This document shows, piece by piece, positions 1 to 11,969 of a stretch of DNA of 64,000 nt (position 1 is the first letter of the stretch; every line of letters starts with the position of its first letter). The stretch covers positions 1 to 64,000 of the forward strand of contig MOWL01000088.1 of assembly GCA_002110485.1 (NCBI GenBank), read 5' to 3'. This DNA is from Emergomyces orientalis. Taxonomy: Eukaryota; Ascomycota; Eurotiomycetes; Onygenales; Ajellomycetaceae. A program made the position numbers and the translations under genes. The notes beneath the pieces were generated by a model. It saw nothing but the letters and a program-made list of their open reading frames with translations, ran no database searches and was not told where the DNA came from.

Positions 1-1005
1 ATTTGGAAAGACTTGGAAGTTTGCTCATCTCGGACAAAAGGCTCCTGGACTCCGTGCGGGACATTGATCAATTGAAGCAAATGTCTACAAAGCGACATCG
101 CCATAGATATGATGATTCTTCCAACTCGGTTAACTCGTCAGAGTTGTGAAGTTAACAAGTACACGCTTATAGGAGGTTTCTATGGGTATGATGATTCTCC
201 CAAGTTGCTATGCGACTCAGTGAGCTCGCCTTGAGATATTAGAACATGAAGTTACTCGATTTGAGTGGAAGTTCTCAAGTCTTCATGTTTCACAAAGTTA
301 TTCTTGTAATGGATGCTACCTCGAGCTTTCCCGAAGCAGGAGAGAGGAGCCCGCTGAGAGAATCTACGAGGTCCCCTACTTTTAACCTTGACTCTGTACT
401 GGATGCCACTATGCATAGAAAGGTAAGCATCATACCTATACGTGGCTCTTTCTGGCCTAAATGTGCGGCAGAATGTACAAGTTAAACTTTGTCACAGGGC
501 CATTTTCGAATGATGGGAAGATGGGCTATGTCAGGCTTGGGGAAACTTCTGGCTCATTCGAGAGGTCAGATGACAGCACGAACAGATCACAGGTCTTGTG
601 ACTGGTTTTGTCTTGAGACAATTTACACAAGACTATGACAGATCTAGAAGAGTTCTTCTGGATCATTCTTCATGATAGAGTTGAATCAGGACATGATCTT
701 CAAGTCTCAATTCATATGCTTATCAACATAGATTGTATCCTATTCTGTGTCTGATTTCATATGAAAAATTGTGTCATGAGTTAAATAGTATAGCTCTTAC
801 ACTACAACAAGACTATATCACTCTTGAGAAACTCTTCTCATTAAGCTTACAGGCTTGAGTCCACTGACAACCCACTTTTTTCAAGTATAGTCCCCAGCAA
901 TCCAATGTCGCCAGGCAATCAATTCAATGTAAAAAGATGGATACTTTCTCACAAGGAGATTCTAATAATTCTGTTTATAGAAGCAGGTTTCTAAGCAGAT
1001 GAAGA
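1..1005. other. No gene recognised
   Basis: About 1 kb with no open frame of convincing length or composition. Short open frames on both strands lack recognisable motifs. The right end runs into the first copy of the direct duplication described next. Confidence 0.5.
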
Positions 1006-1575
1006 TATGATAATAAAAATGGAAAAAAGACAAAGATGCAGCTGAATTGTAAGTTGCATGAATCCTTCTGGTTCCTTCCGGTTCCATCTGGTCAGAGTAA
1101 ATGAATCCACAATCAACCGCCATCCAAGGACCGTCAAGGTTGCAAAACCGTATCAATACCGTTCTAAGAGACTCGTGCTTCCACTTAGGAACATCAAGGA
1201 TTCGTCAAAACGGTCCAAATAGTCTATAGCAAAAAGGCTTTGAAGGGGCTTTAAAGCTTGTCAAGCTTATTAGCCAGAGTGGAGATTGCCAGCAATTGAT
1301 TCAGTAGTCGTACCCTGCATATCCCGATGGAGGTTGGGGACCAACCAGTCAACCACAGTACATTTCTGTATTTCGAACCAACGGCCCATCACACAGCTCG
1401 ACTTTGCGGCCTTCATGCCCAGTAAGGGTGATGAGGCTCACAGCCCGAGCGAGCGACGAATGTCGCGGACCCTTCCAGAAGTTGAGAGTCGAAAAGCTGC
1501 TGAACGCACCACTGGGTCGACACGGTTGGAAGAGCCGGTCTCCCAATCACGGCAGGGTATATCACATGGTGTTTG
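1006..1575. repeat. Direct duplication, copy 1
   Basis: This segment recurs at 3282-3740 in the same orientation. Shared blocks include the stretch from 'gatgaagatatgataat' near 1000, the block around 'caaggttgcaaaaccgta' (about 1136 and 3465) and the end 'ggcagggtatatcacatgg' (about 1552 and 3723). Copy 1 holds roughly 110 bp (about 1317-1440) that are absent from copy 2. No coding potential is evident. It could be a non-autonomous transposon, a diverged LTR pair or a segmental duplication; no terminal repeats were identified. Confidence 0.7.
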
Positions 1576-1672
1576 GTTAAACCAGACGATCAACAATGCA
1601 TGTGGCCTCTCCTGCACGCCGCCCCAACCATTCCGAGCATATGCAGGCGCTAAGCCAAATTCATGAAAACAT

Positions 1673-1835
1673 AAAAGTTGAACGTGGGTCAAAAAATACT
1701 TGTGTTGAATTTGGAACCACGTTCAACTTTTGAACCATGGCATGTCTCAAAGCTTGACCCACGCCGAAGGTTTTTCCGGCCGAAAATTTGAGTAACGTTC
1801 AACGTTCTTTGCACCACTGTACGCCCGCGGCGTCA
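1673..1835. repeat. Dispersed repeat with 15-bp inverted repeat
   Basis: It starts with a perfect 15-bp inverted repeat: 'aaaagttgaacgtgg' at about 1673-1687 pairs with 'ccacgttcaactttt' at about 1721-1735. Then follow 'cgccgaaggtttttccgg' and 'ctgtacgcccgcg'. The same blocks in the same order occur near 38050-38385. This is probably a small non-autonomous element or the terminal region of a larger one. The 'GTTCAA' and 'GCCGAAGG' words are also found just upstream of the recombinase gene ending at 8500. Confidence 0.55.
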
Positions 1836-2737
1836 CTGACCTTTGGGATGTAGGTACGACTAATTCGTAGTCGATGATGATGCGGCGCTTACTGCGACTG
1901 CGCCACATCACATAGACTCTACATTTTATGAATCTTACACGGGTTGAAGGACCTCCTCAGAAGATGAATTCATCAGCAATAAGTGTGTAAGCTGGATTTA
2001 AGAGTTGTACAGTTTTGTCAGCATAATCTTCATGATGTATTTCATCTTTCCGTAGCCGCATATTGTTAGAGAACCTTCCAGATGCTTTTATGGCAGAGAT
2101 AGCAAGAAAAGAACAAGCATTATGAATCCACAGTAAACTCAGAGAATTTCCTAGAGTGTAAAATTCTCATACCTTTTGAATGACCAGGATGACCGCATTT
2201 AAGAGTAAAATGACCCATGTGACTAGGCTAGCGGCTGCGACAAAGCTAACCCCTCAGCAAGCTGAAGAGAACTGGCAGCAAATTGATCCCGCCTCTGTTT
2301 CCCAGAAACTTATCAAGGAGTTCATCAGTGATTATGTGTAGGTTTCTACAAACAAGGTTGCAGGCGGCTTTATAGCATGTAATGATTCCAAATCGGCCTA
2401 AGACTTTTAGATCTTTTTGCAATATCTCTATTTGGCTTTCAGCAGATGGTAATGGTTCTTCTGTCTTTGTACGGGCCGTGCCTTTCCGCGGTTATAATAA
2501 CACTTACTAGAATGCCCGATCGCTTGTAACACTCGACAGAAGCAAGAGAAACTGCCTTTATGCCGGGAAACCATAATTTAGCAAGAAATCCTTTTGTCTG
2601 CTATTAAACCTACTTTAATAACCCTTAACAAACTAAAGTATTACAGTTAGTAGACGGATCAATCAAACTTCATAATAACCATCTTCCTCAAAACTACTCT
2701 CGGGGGTAGATCTGTAGATCTCCCATTACCCGGGAGC
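1836..2737. other. No gene recognised
   Basis: About 900 bp of moderately AT-rich sequence with no open frame that resembles a gene. No repeat shared with the rest of the window was noticed. Confidence 0.45.
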
Positions 2738-3256
2738 TTAGAGAGACTGCTGGCTTAGGGAGACTGCTGGCTTAGGGAAGCTACTGGCTTGGGGAAGCTA
2801 CTGGCTTGGGGAAACTGCTGGCTTGGGGAAACTGCTGGCTTGGGGAAACTGCTGGCTTGGGGAAGCTACTGGCTTAGGGAGACTGCTGGCTTAGGGAAGC
2901 TACTGGCTTGGGGAAGCTACTGGCTTAGGGAGACTGCTGGCTTAGGGAGACTGCTGGCTTAGGGAGACTGCTGGCTTGGGGAAACTGCTGGCTTGGGGAA
3001 ACTGCTGGCTTGGGGAAGCTACTGGCTTAGGGAGACTGCTGGCTTAGGGAAGCTACTGGCTTGGGGAAGCTACTGGCTTAGGAGACTGCTGGCTTAGGGA
3101 GACTGCTGGCTTAGGACTCTGGGAACTGCTGGCTTAGGGAAGCTACTGGCTTAGGGAGACTGCTGGCTTAGGGAAGCTACTGGCTTGGGGAAGCTACTGG
3201 CTTAGGGAGACTGCTGGCTTAGGGAGACTGCTGGCTTGGGGAAGCTACTGGCTTAG
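2738..3256. repeat. 17-bp minisatellite, about 30 units
   Basis: A tandem array of a 17-bp unit with two main variants, 'gggagactgctggctta' and 'gggaagctactggcttg'. These alternate in blocks, with one irregular unit near 3115. It lies directly before copy 2 of the direct duplication. The variant mosaic points to unequal exchange or replication slippage. No coding role is supported. Confidence 0.9.
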
Positions 3257-3281
3257 GTAATCAATCCTATGTAAAATGAAG

Positions 3282-3740
3282 ATATGATAATAAAAATGGA
3301 GAAAAGACAAAATGCAGCTGAATTGCTGGGATGAAGACTGAAGTCTGATTGCATGAGTTCTTCTGGTTCCTTCCGGTTCCTTCTACACAGTAGTCAGAAT
3401 GAAAAAATCCACCAATCATCTCTGTCAAAGTCACGCCTTGGCGTCCGTCTGGTCCGGACCGTCAAGGTTGCAAAACCGTATCAATACCGTTCTAAGAGAA
3501 CTCGTGCTTCCGCTTAGGAACATCAAGGATTCATCAAAACGGTCCAAATAGTTTATATCAAAAGGCATTGAAAGGGCTTTAAAACATGTCAAGCTATTAG
3601 CCAGAGTGGAGATTGCCAGCAATTGATTCAGTAGTCGTACCCTACAACAGGCCCGAGCGAGCGACGAATGTCGCGGACGCCTTCCAGAAGTTGAGAGTCG
3701 AAAAAGCCGGTCTCCCAATCACGGCAGGGTATATCACATG
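3282..3740. repeat. Direct duplication, copy 2
   Basis: Second copy of the segment at 1006-1575. It is diverged by scattered substitutions and has an internal deletion of about 110 bp relative to copy 1. It begins immediately after the minisatellite. No convincing gene is seen. Confidence 0.7.
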
Positions 3741-3970
3741 GTCAATTAGAGTAGATCCTCTCTACACATTAAAATCTCCTCAAACAAAGATTCCATGAGG
3801 ACTTCTAAATAAACAACGAACATAGAAGGCCAAGCCAAAAAAGGGGCAGGCCAGACGGAGCGCCAAAGACCCCAGTGAGGCTTGGCTTGGCTTTGACTAA
3901 GCAATCAACATGCCTCCAATTCTTCTGCCTCTCTCCACCACCCATGATTTTTCGCCATAAAGATTTCTAC

Positions 3971-4557
3971 CTAGTAGCTCTTGATAACACCAGTGATAAC
4001 CTGACGACATGTTCCGCAGGTTGCGCCAATGGGGGGAAGGCATTTTGGGCAATACCGATGCCCACACAGAAGGGTCCTCCACCCTGATGGAATGGTATAA
4101 CAGATCTGACATTGACATTGATGCTTCAGCTCACGGATTTCAGTCTCAAGCTCGCCGACCAGCCCATCCTTTCTGGTCATTTCTGCACGAAGATGCTGCA
4201 CTTCTTCCTCCAGCGCTTTTCTCTTCGCATGCTCCGCCTCAAAAATGTCATGAATTCCTTGGTTCGCGGTTTCCTATCTCAATATCAGCAAAGAAAGAGC
4301 CCCACCATGAGCCACATGAGGAAGAGTCTTACCAAAACCGTGTCCAAGTTGGGTATTTTACGTTTTTTCGGTGGCTGCCACAGTTCGGAGGGCGCTGAGT
4401 CATCAAATAGACCCTCATACACTGAATAGCTGTAGTCTGTGCGGGGTCTCTTTCTTCGCAACTTTCGCGCTGGGGACTGGTGTTCATCCATCTCCGCATC
4501 TGAACTGATGATGATAGTGTTATGAAGCCCATCGCGAGGACTATCAGCTGACGCCAT
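3971..4557 (-). CDS. RING-finger protein, two exons, 175 aa
   Basis: Minus-strand gene with exons 4557-4333 and 4273-3971 and a 59-bp GTAAGA...GATAG intron in phase 0. The join gives a 175-residue protein. The N-terminal exon is polar with a basic patch (KLRRKRPRT, a possible nuclear localisation signal). Exon 2 predicts an alpha-helical/coiled segment and then a compact C-terminal RING: C-x2-C, then C-G-H-x2-C-x2-C, then C-x2-C (CQIC, CGHRYCPKC, CGTC). RING domains bind two zinc ions and usually give E3 ubiquitin ligase activity; the substrate is unknown. It ends in TAG. Two further copies exist in this window: a truncated one at 42241-42565 and a broken one at 43751-44323. Their conserved exon/intron layout supports this model. 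Confidence 0.8.
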
Positions 4558-4593
4558 GATTGAAAAATGGGTTTGCCTGGGAAATGCCGCTCA

Positions 4594-4930
4594 CTAAGAA
4601 CGGCTCGTGATGCAAGGAGGTGACTCCAGATGTGAGGCTGTAGAAAGAAGAATGATGAAGAGCACCAGTGGGGGAAAACAGGTTCTTTTATGTGCGCTCG
4701 GTCGCCTTTGGGTACACAAAGGCCTCTCGGCGGGTTTCAGTCTCGGCGCGTTGTAGGATGGGAAGTGGAAAAGGAATTGAAAGAAAGATGGATCCAAGGC
4801 GGGAGGAAACCCATATATATACCCAGGGCCGGGGAAGCAGTCACGCGAGCTCAGGCTGTGCTGTCTCATCTGTTGGGAGCCAATAAGCCTCCCCGAACAT
4901 GTGGAGGGGAATAGCGTCGCAGAGTTTTCA
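4594..4930 (-). promoter_or_regulatory. Upstream region shared with a RING paralog
   Basis: The roughly 330 bp upstream of the RING gene resemble the region upstream of the plus-strand RING copy (about 43440-43750). Both contain a TATA-like 'tatatat' stretch and pyrimidine-rich blocks such as 'tttcaattccttttcca' on the gene's strand. Conservation of 5' flank plus gene suggests the copies arose by duplication of a genomic segment including the promoter. No specific factor site is claimed. Confidence 0.5.
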
Positions 4931-4944
4931 CTGATAGTCAACAC

Positions 4945-5945
4945 CCCGAGACCCTAGGAAGAAGCCCTAGAACCGGATGGGCCCGGAGTGAGATGGGGAG
5001 AACAATCTTCGTAGTCAGTGAAGGCCGTTTGTCCTTCCACTCCGCAGGGAATTCTATGACCAACTCCTCGCAGCCTGGTATCAAATCGCTCCGCGGTTGC
5101 TTGTATACCTCCATGCAACAAGGTACTCCAGAATTGTATCCGGGAATTTGACCCAGCCACTTGAGGGACACTTTCCACAGCCGTATCTGCCTTGACAGGC
5201 ATATCAAGGCAGTCACTGGAAAACCACTCGGATCCGATCCAGAGGGGGCGGTGGCATGCTCGTTGGTATTTCTCCGGCTCCCGCCGAGAGTTTGGCCCCC
5301 GTCATTCGACGAGATCTCCTCCAAAATCCTGTCGAAGGGGTGCTGTGGCGGACAGGATAGGGAAAAGGAAGCGTCGGTGGGGCTGGGTCTCTGTGCTGGA
5401 CGATTGGGTGGTGTGGAGATGGGAGGTTGATAGAATCGGACCTTGCCACAGTCATGGTTGGTTTAGGGCGTTTCAGGCCCCCCCCCGGGTCCCCTATGCA
5501 CGGCCCAGCCATCCTCGAGCAATGCCTTGGGCCCGTGGGTGAAGGATAAGGTGCTCATGGATGGGCTTTGGCGCTGTTGACGAGGGTAATGGGTTGGAAC
5601 TTGGTGGGGGTGCATGTACTATAGCCAAGTTACGGGAAGCCCTGGCTGATCGTTCTCTTCATCTATATGTGCCTATTTCGGTTGTGTATGGAAGGAAACC
5701 GACATCGTGAGCGGTTATGTATAGAAGCTTGTGTGGGCGTGCATTTTCTAGGGATAACTATATATATATTCGTCGGGCGCATATAATTTTGAGCAGTACG
5801 GCATGGTTCATTTAATTGGTATTTCTATGGGTATATGCTCTTGACACAGTGGAAGCAGAGATTGCAAACATACAGAGGGATAATGGGGTGATGGAACACA
5901 ACCACGGGGTCGTGGGGAGTATTTGTAGATGCAAGAGAGAGAGCC
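4945..5945. other. No gene recognised
   Basis: About 1 kb between the RING gene and recombinase gene 1. Overlapping open frames of 80-130 codons occur on both strands around 4940-5540. They show no recognisable domain, and no splice model joined them convincingly. A hypothetical gene here cannot be excluded. Confidence 0.4.
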
Positions 5946-5952
5946 TAAGTGG

Positions 5953-8500
5953 CTACGGGTCGTCTGGGCTAACTGTGCTGTGAACATGGTAGGCGTGGCT
6001 CTGAAGCTCCATCTTGCTCTCGAGGACCACATCGCAGCGTGGGCATCTGATTGTGTCTCCAGGCTTGATGCGCTGGAGGTGTTTTCGTCCGAGGTGCTTG
6101 GTCACCCCACCATGGGTAGAGAATTTATCCAGACAGATGAAGCAGTAGAGTGGCCGATGGTCCTTCATCACGGCCCCCACTGCGATCTCCCTCTGGCTGG
6201 GAGGCGGAGGAATGTGCACCTCCACCCTGACCCTCTGAAGCGCCAGGGCGGTAGGTCTCTTGTCACGCGGGAGTCGGCAAGTATCCCCCTCCTCGAAGAG
6301 GCAGTATGCCGCAACCGCGTCGATCCCCTCAGTGCGCCGAAGCATCTCGTCTCGCAGCGTCTCGCAGGGCAGGGTGAGAAGCGCCGATATCATTCGCTGC
6401 TGCAGGGGCGGGATATTTTCATTGGTGCTACGAGACTCACCGAATGTCTTTGAGACCTCAATCCCGGACAGCTGTCGCTTGATCTCGCGCAGGGGCTCCT
6501 CGAAGTCAAATTTTTCCTGTACATCACGTAGGAGTTTGTCTCTCGCCCGCTGGCGTGCGCCTGCCAGCTCACAGGTGATCTTCTTGTGGAGCTCGTACTT
6601 GACTGTCCCCTTGTGCTTCTTGAGGGGTCGCCCAAGGCGTCTGCTGAGCAGATCGCGTTTCCGGATGAGCTCCTGGATGTGGGGCTGCTGGTTGACCGAC
6701 CTCGACTGGGCCGTGGTCAGTTCCTGCGGCCGGTGCGGATTGACAGAGCGGAGCATCCGGCACGCGGCGCGCATGATATGTTCCTGCGGGTCCAGACCCT
6801 GGACGATGGCGCGAACGTCCTTGTCCACCGTCCTGTGGAGATAGTATTTGAGGAACGTACGGGGGTCTGAGTGCTGGAAGATCAGACTGCGAACAGCTTC
6901 GCTGACGTGCCCTGTACAATAGAAGATGATGAGTGACCAGAGATCGGAAGCCAAAGTCTTCTCCCCGATCGGGACTTACCGCTGTTATCTAACGCCTTGC
7001 CGGCACCATACCGCAGACTGTACGGTCGGACGATGTCGCGGAACGCAGATATCTCCCCGATCCGCCTGATCCAGGGTTTGATGGTGCCGTACGTCAGCGC
7101 GTCAGTGGCGGATATCTTGATCGCTTTCAGTGTCCGCTCAGACTTCCGGAACACTGGGACATCGTTCAGGGCTGGGTTAAGGTGGAGCTCGAGTTGGTAG
7201 GTATCTTCCGGTATCTTCAGGTCGACGAGTTGTCGTGCCGAAGTGAGAACCCTCTCGCCGTCGAGAGGGGCGAATGCGTGATCGGCGAACAGCAGCCCAA
7301 GAAGGGTGACGTGGGGGCTGAGAACCAGAGACGGGTCGAAGATGATCTCCGGGACTATAAATGTGGTCCTAGATTCACAGGTGGGTGGTCAGTCACAGTT
7401 CGCCAGTACGGGTCGGAGCGGACGCGTCCACCTACTCCTCCTTCTCTCCAAGGAATGTTTTGGCGAATTCAACGGTAAACTCGATCAGGATGTTATTGGG
7501 CCCGCCGTCGGGGTCCTTCAGGAGGGTGATCTTGATGTGCCGGTAGCACAGATTCAGCAACGCCTGCGGTCGATTGGCCGAGAACCCGGCCAGCTGGAAG
7601 AACAGGCAGAGCAGGATCCGTTGCCGGCCGTGACCGAACTTCTTCTTGGTGGTGGTGATGGTCGTCTCGACGACCTTGACGAGGTCGTCCAGATATACAA
7701 CCGACTTCTTCCGGCGCCCCTTCTTGAGATGGTAGAGCCGCGCCAGTTTTGGGATCACCTTGAACGCAAGCAGGCCCCGGGTCAGTACCGTGAAACGATT
7801 CAGCCACCGGACAGGAGTCCAGGTGCTGAGGGGAACACGGGAAGGAGAAGTTGTATACATTTTTAATCACCCTCAGTGATATCTCCCGGTTGATCTTCTC
7901 CTGCATCTCCCTCTCGTAGACCAGACGGAAGATCTTCCAGTACGTCTCTAGGGAGCTCTGGTATTTGAGCCCCTGGCGTCGTCTCCCACCCTTGCCGCGA
8001 CGTTGATTCAGCACCCAGCTGAAGAAAGTGTATAACTTCTTTACGTCCATCCGCTGATACGTCTCCTTGGGGTCCAGTTTGACGCAGGCGCAGAATCTGT
8101 GTAGCATGTGAGAAACTAGAAAGATATTGCGGCCAGGACGGGGCGAGAGGAGTTCAGACACTCACTTGAACCATTCCTGCTCGATGCGGTCGAGCAGCTT
8201 CAGAGAGTTAGGCGCGTATTCATCGTATTGGAGTAAGGATCCGTCCGGGTCGGTCATCATATCCATATAGTACTCTGGAAGGTGCTCGTCGGCCGCCAGC
8301 AGACCAGCCAGATCGCTGGCGTCATTCTTGCCGTCTTCCCCGTAATCAGCTGGGTCCGTCAGGTCGGTCTCTCCGCTGGAATCGGAGGCCGTGCCATCGC
8401 TATCATCATCGTCAGCATCACCATCGTCCACGTCCACGTCCATCGTGTCTTCCCCGCTGTCGCTGTCGACGGGTGATAGTACGCGGCGTCGACGAGCCAT
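5953..8500 (-). CDS. DUF3435 tyrosine recombinase 1 (Starship-captain family)
   Basis: Minus-strand gene, proposed exons 8500-8166, 8096-7871, 7825-7436, 7368-6980 and 6911-5953, ending in TAG, about 765 aa. The start is the ATG opening 'MARRRRVLSP'. An acidic N-terminus is followed by the DUF3435 core. Likely catalytic residues are the Arg in 'SANRPQALLNL', the Arg in 'YSLRYGAGKALD', and the His and Tyr in 'FQHSDPRTFLKYYL'. The family signature 'NPHRPQELTTAQS' follows. The C-terminus has two C2H2-like zinc fingers (CFIC...H...H, CPRC...H...H). Such proteins cut and join DNA to move large fungal elements. All introns have GT-AG ends, but exon 2 to exon 3 does not keep frame with the only visible acceptor. 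So either the model is wrong there or a 1-nt indel has broken the gene. Confidence 0.82.
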
Positions 8501-9020
8501 TCTTCGTCCCGCACAGGACCAGAGGAAGGAACGGGAAGGGATAGGGATGGAGGGGCCAGCGATGGATGGTTGAAGGAACAGAGAGCTCGTTGGTTGTGAT
8601 GGGAGGGATATAAGGGTGGGCAAGCGCGACTTGATAGCTTGGGGAGCGGCGAGGGGTTGATGGGCGGAGAAGATTCGATGGGAAGGGAAGCTGGAATTGC
8701 GAGGGTGACCAGATCACCCGCTGGAGAGAAGGGAGCCATGACTTTATAGTTAGCTCCGAGAGGGCCATATCTGGCCGGCGGTCCCAAGATGGGCGAAGAG
8801 TGAGTGACGTTTGAAAAAGGAGGATGCAAGCGCCCATTCCATCAGTGGGTGAGGATCCATTTTCTGTACCTGAACCCTGGGGCGTGGAATTGAGCTTGCA
8901 GCGCGCAGGGGGCGTCCACTGTGCGTGGAGCGTGGCAGTATTGGACAATCATCGGCCTAAAGCAGCCGTCGAGCTAGTCGACATCCGGCCTTCGGCTCAC
9001 CGTTTGAACGTTTAAAAAAG
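8501..9020 (-). promoter_or_regulatory. 5' flank of recombinase gene 1
   Basis: About 520 bp of GC-balanced sequence between the recombinase start and an abrupt change to AT-rich LINE sequence at about 9021. On the gene's strand the outer edge reads 'CGTTCAAAC', then 'GCCGAAGGCCGG'. These words recur in the repeats at 1673-1835 and 38050-38385. In Starships the captain lies near one element end, so this junction is a candidate element boundary; this is inference. Confidence 0.35.
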
Positions 9021-9021
9021 T

Positions 9022-9980
9022 TTTAAATAGTATAATATAACTTTCTAATACTGAAAGAGATTTATCATTTCAAGCTATAAGATAGCTATACATTGCATGT
9101 ATAGTATCTATTTCTGATTATAGTGTTCAGATATGGTGGAAGAACCAAAAACACTTCATAGATAAGTTTCAAAAATTGCAGAATACAGCTTTAAGAAGAA
9201 TTCTGGGAGCTTTCAAAACCTCTCCATGTAGAGCTATGAAAATAGAAGCTTCTATATCATCTTCTGAAATAAGATTTGAGAAGATATGCAAGAATTATAC
9301 ACTGAAAATCATGAAAATGCCAGATATTCATTCAATTAGAAAAAGAATATCTACATCTTATTCTCCAATTCAATCTGGAAATGACTTAGATTGAAATAAA
9401 TATCTAGATTGAAATGAAAGTCAAGAAAATCAAGAAAATGAGAGAAATAGAAAAAAAATTTCTTCTCAACTATATAGAGTATACTCAATGATCAAAGATG
9501 ATTTCTCCTCATTAAATATTGAAAAGATTGAACTTGAAAAGCTATATTCATGAAAAGAAAAACTAGACTTAACAATTTCAATTAAAATAAGCTCATTATC
9601 AAAACCAGAAGAAGCTGAGAATCATAAAAGAATAATAAAGAAAATTGATTTTAAAAAATCAATTCTAATCTATTCAGATAATTCAATGAATGAAAATAAA
9701 GGCCTAGAAGCTGAAATAGCATATACAGAAAATAATTACAAATATACATCAGATTCATGGAATATTGGAAATGAATGTGAAGTATTTGATGCTGAATTAT
9801 ATACTATAATGAAAGCTTTTAAACTGATAGAAATAAAAGCTTCAAAAAGAAAAAATATGAAAGAAGTATGAATTTTTTCAGATAATCAAGCAGCTTTAAA
9901 AAAAATTCAAAAGAATGAAATTCATAATGATCAAATGAATATAGAAGTAATTCTAAAGATATACAAAAGAATTCAATTAA
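9022..9980 (+). mobile_element. AT-rich LINE fragment A (RT end and RNase H)
   Basis: Plus-strand fragment of the AT-rich LINE family, truncated on both sides. It matches the last third of ORF2 of copy C: the 'ALRRILGAFKTSPCRAM' region, then an RNase H-like domain with 'ILIYSD', 'GIAYTE'-like and 'IFSDNQAAL'. In-frame TGA codons at 9392-9394 and 9410-9412, at the 'LYS-KEK' site near 9550 and the 'KEV-IFSD' site near 9868 align with tryptophan positions. The Trp at 9758-9760 is TGG. The fragment ends where LINE B's 5' end begins. It is inactive by truncation. Confidence 0.85.
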
Positions 9981-10317
9981 TTCAGTGACTAATTCAGTTT
10001 TTGAAAATAATCTCAATTTTGAGCTGCATACTTGATATGTGGGGAGAAATTTAGAATATTGAATATTTCTGAATAGTTTTTATCAATTTCTCTGCAAAAA
10101 ATTGATTTATTTTGTCAGTTTTTCTCTTAAAAACTGTCATTTCAACTGAATAACTTGTTATTCATTGAAATCAAATCTTTTCTTTTCACTTTGTAGCACA
10201 AGAAAGAAGTCCGTGAAGATTTAATTGATTTATCTCTAAAAATCAATATCAGTTTATTAGATTCTCTAGAAAAATCTAATCTAGTTACTATCACTAGTAG
10301 AAAAAATAGTCTGAATT

Positions 10318-11934
10318 ATGTCAAATTCACCTGCTTCTGTGAATATGATCTCATCAATTCAAGAAAATGATATTTTTCTTGAAAAAATCCCTGATATAGA
10401 ACTTATAAAAAAAAGAAAAAAAGAGCAACTGCAACAGAAAATGAATGATATTGAAAATCTTCAGAAAGTAGCTGAAATTCTGAAGAATCAATGCATTCAA
10501 GAGCAAGATGATAAAGTAGTAAATCTACTACTTATTCAAGCAAAACAGATAAATGAAATTCTAAAATACAAACTGAGAATTTCTAAAGAATTAAAAATTA
10601 TCATTAGTAATATAATTACTATTGATAATGTAAATTCTTCAAACTCTGTAAATAACACCACTTTCAATCTTTCTTCCACTACTGATTCAGTGGAAAATAA
10701 TTCAAAAGTGGAAAAAACCTATGCTCAAGCTCTGAAAAAAGACTTATTATCTAATAATATGCAACAAGCAGTACAATCAGATGAATCTGATTTCATTTTG
10801 ATTGAAAAAAATGAAAAAAAGAATCTACACACAAGAAAAATACAAGAAATGAAAAAAAACAGACTTATTCTAAAACTTTCTAATAGAGAAATCTTAGAAT
10901 TAAATAGTCTTTTAAACTCAAATCTGATTTTTCAAACCAGAAATGAAATAAATCAGGCATTTCAAGAACAACTCATGACTGAAGAAAATTAAATAAAAAC
11001 TGTTATTTCTTCTATTGAAAAATCCTTTTTTGAAAACTCTTTAGTTCTGACTATAACATCAGAATACAATGCAAGCTTTTTACTGGAAAATTCTTCAATC
11101 TGAAAATCTATTCTAGAAAATCTTTTGAAAACAAAGATTTATTTAGAAAAAGATGAAAGATGAGAAAAGTTTGTTCTTCATGATATTTCAGTTAGTATCT
11201 TTGATTTTGAAGAGGGAATGATGCTTCTTTAAAATGAACTGAAAGACTTTAATTCTCTCAAATTAAAAAAGCTTTCAATCTGGTTAAATAATGAGGAATA
11301 CAGACAAAACAAAGAAAAAGCTTCAGTTTTAATTATAACTGATAATTTGAAAGAATCAAATATCTCACATGTCACAATTGCAGGACAAAAAATGAAAGTG
11401 TTCAAATTCATAGATTCTAGACAGAAAATGAAAGAACAAACACAATGTTCAAACTGTCAGAAATATGGACATTTTGCTAACTACTGTATAAGAAAAACAA
11501 AATGCCAATTATGTGCTGAAAATCACAAAACAATGGAGCATTCATGTGATATTTGTGAGAAAAAAGAAGTGAAATGTGCACACACTAAAATAAAATGTGC
11601 AAACTGTAGAGAAAAACATGTTTCTAGCTCAATTGAATATGTCTTTGCTTCAAAAAAGAAGAATGAGAAAGAGTTTAATATTTTAAATTCTAGTATAAAT
11701 TCTACTTTTAATTCTACAGAAAAAACTGAGTCAATTTCTATTAATAAAACTAAAAGAAAAAACTCTCAAGTTTCTAAAAGCTCTCAGTCAAATTCTCCTG
11801 TTAAAAACAGAGTGAATACTGATCCAAAAACACCTACAAGAATTAGAGAGCAGAAAAACTCAGCAGAAAATTTAATTCAAATGAAAGCTGTTGAAATTGA
11901 TAATAATCAATTCTCAATACTTACTAAGAATTAA
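10318..11934 (+). pseudogene. LINE B ORF1, gag-like, CCHC zinc knuckles
   Basis: The nucleic-acid-binding ORF1 protein of the LINE, about 538 codons in a single frame. The N-terminal half is lysine/glutamate-rich and probably coiled coil. Toward the C-terminus are zinc knuckles starting with 'CSNCQKYGHFANYC', followed by 'CQLC...H...C' and 'CANC' motifs. In-frame interruptions are TAA at 10990-10992, TGA at 11101-11103 and 11161-11163, and TAA at 11230-11232. Both TGAs align with TGG tryptophans in copy C (17662-17660 and 17602-17600). The TAA at 11230 replaces a lysine codon. The TAA near residue 225 has a near counterpart in copy C. Confidence 0.75.
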
Positions 11935-11969
11935 ACTATTTTAAAAATAGCTCTAGCACATCTCTTTTA

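Noticed and set aside
2738..3256. CRISPR-like array
   Set aside because: Units are contiguous 17-mers with no unique spacers, in a eukaryotic setting.
6260..6844. 194-codon plus-strand open frame
   Set aside because: It is the antisense shadow of exon 5 of recombinase gene 1, which has family motifs and splice support.
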